Assembly (NCBI GenBank): GCA_027405735.1
Contig: JAPEHQ010000001.1
Span: 6,820,001 to 6,884,000, forward strand
DNA length: 64,000 bases
Direction: 5' to 3'
Source: Mucor racemosus
Taxonomy: Eukaryota > Mucoromycota > Mucoromycetes > Mucorales > Mucoraceae
In this document: in pieces, positions 59,321-64,000 of the stretch
Numbering within the stretch: the first letter of the stretch is position 1
Layout: each line of letters opens with the position of its first letter
Position numbers and translations under genes: made by a program
Notes under the pieces: model-generated
Database searches by the model: none
What the model was told of the DNA's origin: nothing
Seen by the model: the letters and a program-made list of their open reading frames with translations, nothing else

Positions 59321-60674
59321 TACAGTCGGGGTTACTAATGTTTCATCCATTCCCTATTTTTTCTATTTTTTTTTTTGTTATACTTTTCTTTCAAACTCTT
59401 TCTTTATTAATAAAACAATGTCCAAAACTTTTGAAATTAACATCAAAAAATTGCAAGACCCAACAGGAACCAAGCAAGATGTAAAAAAAAATGAAGCTTG
59501 GCGCAATTTTTTATTTAAAACAGCTTGGATTTAGCCAATATGACATTTCTACTATGATTGACATAAAGCGTCCTACAATCCAAAGTATCATATCCAGAGG
59601 AGATCAAACTGGTACTACTTTAACAGGAAAAAGTACTGGAAGGCCATCTACCTTTGATGATTATACACAACGCCATTTGGAGCGATCAATAAGGAGAGAT
59701 CCCTTTCAAACATTAGAGACCATTACGGGGCAACTCAGAATGATGGGAAAAAATGTCTCTCGCTCGACAACAAGAAAATGGATAAGAAAGTTGGGCTTCA
59801 AGTACTATAAACCTGCTGTTAAACCCAAGTTAACAGAGGAACATAAAAAAAATAGACTGGAATGGGCACAATTTCATATCAATTGGTCTAATGAACAATG
59901 GAGACAAGTGGTTTGGTCTGATGAGTCAAGATTTCGTATTTGTGGCAATGATGGTACACCATTAGTTCTAAGAAAACAAGGTGAAAGGTATGAGAGTTGC
60001 CATATATTACGTTCGGTAAAATTTGGTGGTGGTAGTGTGATGGTTTGGTCTTGTTTTTGGGCTGGGGGTTTTGGACCTTTGGTCTTTATTGACGGAAATA
60101 TGAATCAAGAATCATATATTGATGTATTCTCGCAACACTACATTCCATGGGTTCAAGACTTACATCAAAATGAAGGTACTAATTTTGTGTTTCAGGAGGA
60201 TAATGCTACCTGTCATACAGGTGCATATGCAAAATGGTGGAAGAGATCACATTCAATGAATGTTATGGAGGACTGGCCATCACAAAGTCCTGATCTCAAC
60301 CCCATTGAACATGTTTGGAGCGAGCTCGCTCGTAAATTACGTAGCCGTAAACATCTAATTAATAATACCGAAGACCTTCGACGGGAACTTCTCGTCGCTT
60401 GGGAGAATATTGATGTTGAGTTCGCTGCCAAGTTAATTGAAAGTATGCCCAAAAGATGCAAGGCAATTATAGATAGCAAGGGAGAAGCAACAAAATATTA
60501 GTTTTATTATTTTATTTTTACTTTCAAGTAATAAACATATATATCTTATTTTTGACGAAGTATAGAATTATCAGAGACTTGCAATAAAGAGCAAACCAAA
60601 TTTGAAAATAGGTGTTCATTATATTTTCATTTTCTTAATTTTTTTTGGATGAAACATTAGTAACCCCGACTGTA
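59321..60674 (+). mobile_element. Complete Tc1/mariner element with 27-bp perfect TIRs
   Basis: The element 59323-60672 begins CAGTCGGGGTTACTAATG; the first 27 bases are repeated perfectly inverted at the right end. TA flanks it on both sides (59321-59322 and 60673-60674). The F1 copy has the unoccupied site near 15941-15945 (cctaaatatattgac). Perfect TIRs and a long open transposase frame suggest recent activity. Confidence 0.95.
59491..60501 (+). CDS. Tc1/mariner transposase, DD35E spacing
   Basis: 336 residues from ATG 59491. A helix-turn-helix region opens it (YLKQLGFSQYDISTMIDIKR), followed by a second one with STTRKWIRKLGF. The catalytic triad is Asp144 in WSDESRF, Asp237 in QEDNATCHT and Glu273 in SPDLNPIEHVW, with 35 residues between the last two instead of the 34 usual in Tc1. 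Another frame starting at 59418 (MSKTFEINIKKLQ) runs into this one across a run of nine A (59483-59491). So either translation begins at 59491, or the A run has slipped by one base and cut off about 25 N-terminal residues. Confidence 0.9.
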   Translation: MKLGAIFYLKQLGFSQYDISTMIDIKRPTIQSIISRGDQTGTTLTGKSTGRPSTFDDYTQRHLERSIRRDPFQTLETITGQLRMMGKNVSRSTTRKWIRKLGFKYYKPAVKPKLTEEHKKNRLEWAQFHINWSNEQWRQVVWSDESRFRICGNDGTPLVLRKQGERYESCHILRSVKFGGGSVMVWSCFWAGGFGPLVFIDGNMNQESYIDVFSQHYIPWVQDLHQNEGTNFVFQEDNATCHTGAYAKWWKRSHSMNVMEDWPSQSPDLNPIEHVWSELARKLRSRKHLINNTEDLRRELLVAWENIDVEFAAKLIESMPKRCKAIIDSKGEATKY

Positions 60675-61269
60675 TATTGGCTGTTGAAGAATGTATTGCT
60701 CTACTACATCAACAACCTATTAAATTGTATTGTCTATAATCTATATTATTAATAAAAACAAATGTCATTTAAAAACCCATTCCAATAAAAAAAATGCAAT
60801 GGAATTTTGAGAGCGGCACGATGATGCTCATGTACAAACCAATTTGTGCCCATACGATCAGCTCATTATGCTCCTGGTCAGATTTTATTTTATGCACAAA
60901 TAGGGATAATGATATGCTTCTGGGCAATTTTACTAATATGCACGCATAGGATTAATGTCATAAACATGGACAGAATCTATAATTCTGCACATACAGGCTT
61001 AGCGTTGTGCTCGTGGGCAGTTTCTTTTGCAATGCCCATGCGCATCTTTTTATCTTTTTAGCCATATTCAGTGGGCATAGAAGCTCAGGCTATAGTATTA
61101 CACAGAAATACAGCCCACCTGGGCACAACGAAATCATCTTGTATAGCACAGGTCGGCCGTAGTGTAGTAGTAAATAGTAAATAATAGCCGGTACGTAACC
61201 AACTTGTTGTTCAAACTTATTACCGAATGCACAATGACCCATGGAAGCTAATAATAATATCTAGAATGC

Positions 61270-63770
61270 TTTTAGTATCTATTTATAGCCATGTCCATGT
61301 AGAGTAGTGGTAGCTTATTTGGACCAGTATTTGTAGATATCATATTTTAATTGTTTTAATAGAGATAGGGATGTTGTCGAGCCAAGCTTACACTAGCAAA
61401 TTTAGCTAGCAAACCCCAGCTCGACACCAGTGCTAAATGGAGAGCACAATGGTAAGCTATAGGTGAACTTTGATGATGATTTTCTCTACACACAGTAGGT
61501 TGTGATAGTTGCCCTTTGAGATCATTGTGTTAAAAACGTATATCTATTCTTTTGTAAAATTGGAAGTTATTAGGGTCGAAATTTGTCGAGATATGGATTT
61601 TGTTATCAATTTTGGACGGTCGTAAAAAATAAATTTAAAATATTTGCTGCATCCACAGATCTGTGTGCATTCCTTGGTTAATAATACGACACAGCAGTTT
61701 AATATGTTAAGTTCTAAATTGCTGTGTATTATGTTATAAAGCTCAGTTTATACTGCACGTATTAAAAAATGTGGAACTAGTGCGTGGAACTTATACTTTA
61801 TTGGATATATATATATATATTATAAATAAACTCATTTTAGATTAGTCATATAATTAGAATATAAAAGAAATTGTTTCGATTTTATAATAAAGTTCTTCAG
61901 TTTTAGTGTGCTCTTTCTTCGTTTTATGACAGTTTTTCTTTATTTTTATTAAATGATTTAGTACATATTTTAGTTTTGAAATTGATATAATCTCCTGGCG
62001 TAACAACATTTCCGATGGTTTGCAGATGGTTTTCAAATTTCTCGTCCAATATTGAGTCGAATTACGCCAAATCTTCAAAGGCAATGAACTTTTTCTCTAT
62101 GGACCATTGATATCTATCCGACAATAATAGAAAATTTAATACCAGATGAATATAAGTCCACTACTCTAACATTGACCATGATTGACCTAAAATTATTAAT
62201 TATAAAAGATTGAGCACCTAAGTTGAGGTTGATTTATCAAAACATAAATCGTATGAAATTAATCAAATAAAAAAGTACCATTTTATTATGAGTTTACAGA
62301 CAGGGTTTATATACTAATTGGATGAGTGTATTAAATATGAATGATAATATAATTAGAATGGGCATTTGAATATTGTATGTATATATTGGAATCATACTAC
62401 TTTGATTCAATAGTAGCATGATGATAGACGCATAAAATATAACCTTCTTGCTTTAATTTGCATGTTGAACATCATAGTTTGACTTTTGACAGGTGTTCTA
62501 AATTGGTAATTTGGTAATTCCTAATTCTGATAGATCAGAGGTATTAATTTTTTGTGCTCACAAGATAGATCCAACTAGAAGCTACTCTACATTTTTTGTT
62601 ACATTCAAATATATTGATTTTTTGTCGCGATGATCAAAATAATAGTTCGCATTACGGGTTATAATCTATGGTAGCTGAATTTTAAAACTTATATGTCGAA
62701 TCGACCAGAAAATGATAAAAAAAAATCGTTTAATAGCTCATGAACTGCAAAATAAGTAGAACTAGCGTAATATATGTTTTTTGTACAGTTTTGAATTTTG
62801 CATCCATCTAAACAAAATTTAAGCAAATGTTTCACGTTAAATGTTGCACAAAATGCAATTGAAATTTTGGAGGTTTTTTGAAGATATACATCACTTTTTA
62901 TAAGCATGCATTAAATATAAGCAATGGAGATAATGTACAGCAAAAGTATATATCGATCGAGCCATTGCTGAATTTTTTAGTTAAATTTTGCGTAGAGAAA
63001 ACAAGATTTTTGTCAATTTTTTTTTCAAATTCAGAATTTGAGATGAGGGTATGCATGAGAAAAATTGAAGCAGAATACCATAATATTTTTTTTTCGTTTT
63101 TGAGGATATCTCCACGAAACATCAGTATTTTGAAAAAATCTAAATTGAGTCCGACAGAGCTCAACGAGATCAATGGCATGAATATAAACAAAATACTGCT
63201 AAATTTAACGAATATTTGGAAACCGACTACAAAGATGCCAAAAAAATCAAGAAAAAAAAGTATTCGGAATTTTTCATATTAAAATATATTATAAAGAACA
63301 TTAAAGCAGGCAAGTTATATTATTTAAAAGTGTTAATGTAGCTTATTTTTTTACAGAGATATATAGGCTCAAAGTTTTAATTCTTCGCAGTAAAATATGT
63401 GTGAAAATCTGAAACATTAGGACTAAAAACGCTATAACAACTGCAAAAAATAGGATATTCCCGAATACTTGTATTAAAGTTAAATTTGAGCATCTCAGGT
63501 ACATTAGCATATAATTTTTTTTGATAGTGTTTTGTGGAAAAAGAAGGTGAGTAGGGATGAAAAGTAAGATTTAATTTTTAGTGAATTTTACCTGTTTTTG
63601 AGTTCTTCGTGAGATATAAAATAAATTTAGAAATAGGTAGCATAATGCATTTAGTTCATATCTATTTAGCAGTGTCTAAAGTATATTATAAAAAGTATTT
63701 AACTTAAGGCTAGTTATTAGAAAAAGTCAGGTACTTCAATTTCGAAGATTAGCAACTTTGAAAACTAGCC
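61270..63770 (+). repeat. Noncoding dispersed repeat A, copy A3
   Basis: Homologous to A1 10290-12020 over its whole length in the same order, more diverged than A1 and A2 are from each other. It is interrupted by a 361-bp LTR at 61645-62005 in a place where A1 is continuous. It begins about 115 bp after the end of F2, mirroring the A1-F1 neighbourhood in the opposite order. Confidence 0.75.
61640..62010. repeat. Solo LTR inside A3, inverted relative of the 12538 LTR
   Basis: 61645-62005 runs TGCTGCATCC ... GGCGTAACA. Its reverse complement matches 12538-12885 from end to end (TGTTACGCCAGG ... GGATGCAGCA against TGTTATGCCAGG ... GGATGCAACA). Flanks ATATT (61640-61644) and ACATT (62006-62010) look like a decayed 5-bp duplication with one mismatch. 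Confidence 0.8.
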
Positions 63771-64000
63771 TTTTCACAATTGATTTTTAAATTGATGATA
63801 CACCTAAAGCACGTCAAAGACATTGAAGCATACCGAATAATACTTATTCATGGTATTTATTACATTAAATTCTAATATACCAAAATGGTACCCAGCAGTG
63901 TGGCCATCAGTTTGAGTGTTTATATCCAACTGTAGCGCCATTTTTGTCATTTTACATTATTTTTGGGATTGCCTGTTTTTAGTGGGCATCTAATCAAACG

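Larger units (their letters stand above)
56948..61154 (+). mobile_element. TIR DNA element F2, left-truncated, with nested insertions
   Basis: Collinear with F1 13645-16420 and sharing its right end GGTCGGCCGTAGTG (to 61154). Two later insertions interrupt it, a 272-bp solo LTR (58469-58740) and a 1350-bp mariner (59323-60672). F1 has the uninterrupted sequence at both places. About 220 bp present in F1 (13677-13885) are missing near the left edge, and everything left of 56948 is replaced by a pogo-like fragment. No transposase frame remains. Confidence 0.75.

Overview
The window is nuclear DNA of an AT-rich, intron-dense filamentous fungus. The short introns (about 50-80 nt, GTAAGT-like donors, TAG acceptors), a five-exon histone H3, fungal-type aspartokinase and APN2, the SMN-complex protein Gemin6 and several large DNA and LINE transposons fit Mucoromycota, probably Mucorales or a close relative. 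This placement is inferred from gene content; no marker in the window proves it.

Layout. 1-9725 is a compact gene island: a secreted S41-type peptidase (cut by the left edge), ELP6, an unrecognised small gene, histone H3, aspartokinase (HOM3 type) and tRNA pseudouridine synthase PUS1. 9726-25229 is a 15.5-kb desert built of repeats: a 1.2-1.7-kb noncoding repeat (A1, A2), a TIR element with CACTACGGCC ends (F1) carrying a solo LTR with a 5-bp target duplication, and a 104-bp satellite of about 12 units. 25230-35942 is a second island: mitochondrial Lon (PIM1), a CYSTM protein, APN2 endonuclease with PIP box and GRF zinc finger, a CAMK-like kinase and an unrecognised multi-span membrane protein. 

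36000-52500 is an accessory block. It holds a 148-bp MITE, an intact Fanzor-like (eukaryotic TnpB) nuclease gene whose last codons form strong hairpins resembling an omega-RNA scaffold, Gemin6, a Whi5-like G1/S regulator, a 5'-truncated LINE with poly-A and a 16-bp target duplication, and a five-exon DUF6729/DDE-like/exonuclease-like transposase gene. 52899-55889 carries the zinc chaperone ZNG1 (CobW family) and a ferric reductase, whose stop codons overlap tail to tail. 56850-64000 is again repeats: a pogo-like TIR fragment, F2 (second copy of F) with a nested solo LTR and a complete Tc1/mariner element, then A3, which carries an inverted relative of the first LTR. F1 keeps the empty sites of both insertions found in F2, so their boundaries can be read directly.

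Housekeeping genes form ordinary eukaryotic single units with no operons. The most interesting systems are the Fanzor locus with its candidate guide-RNA scaffold and the DUF6729 transposase, which combines a zinc domain, a DDE-like core, a degenerate 3'-5' exonuclease fold and a C-terminal zinc knuckle.
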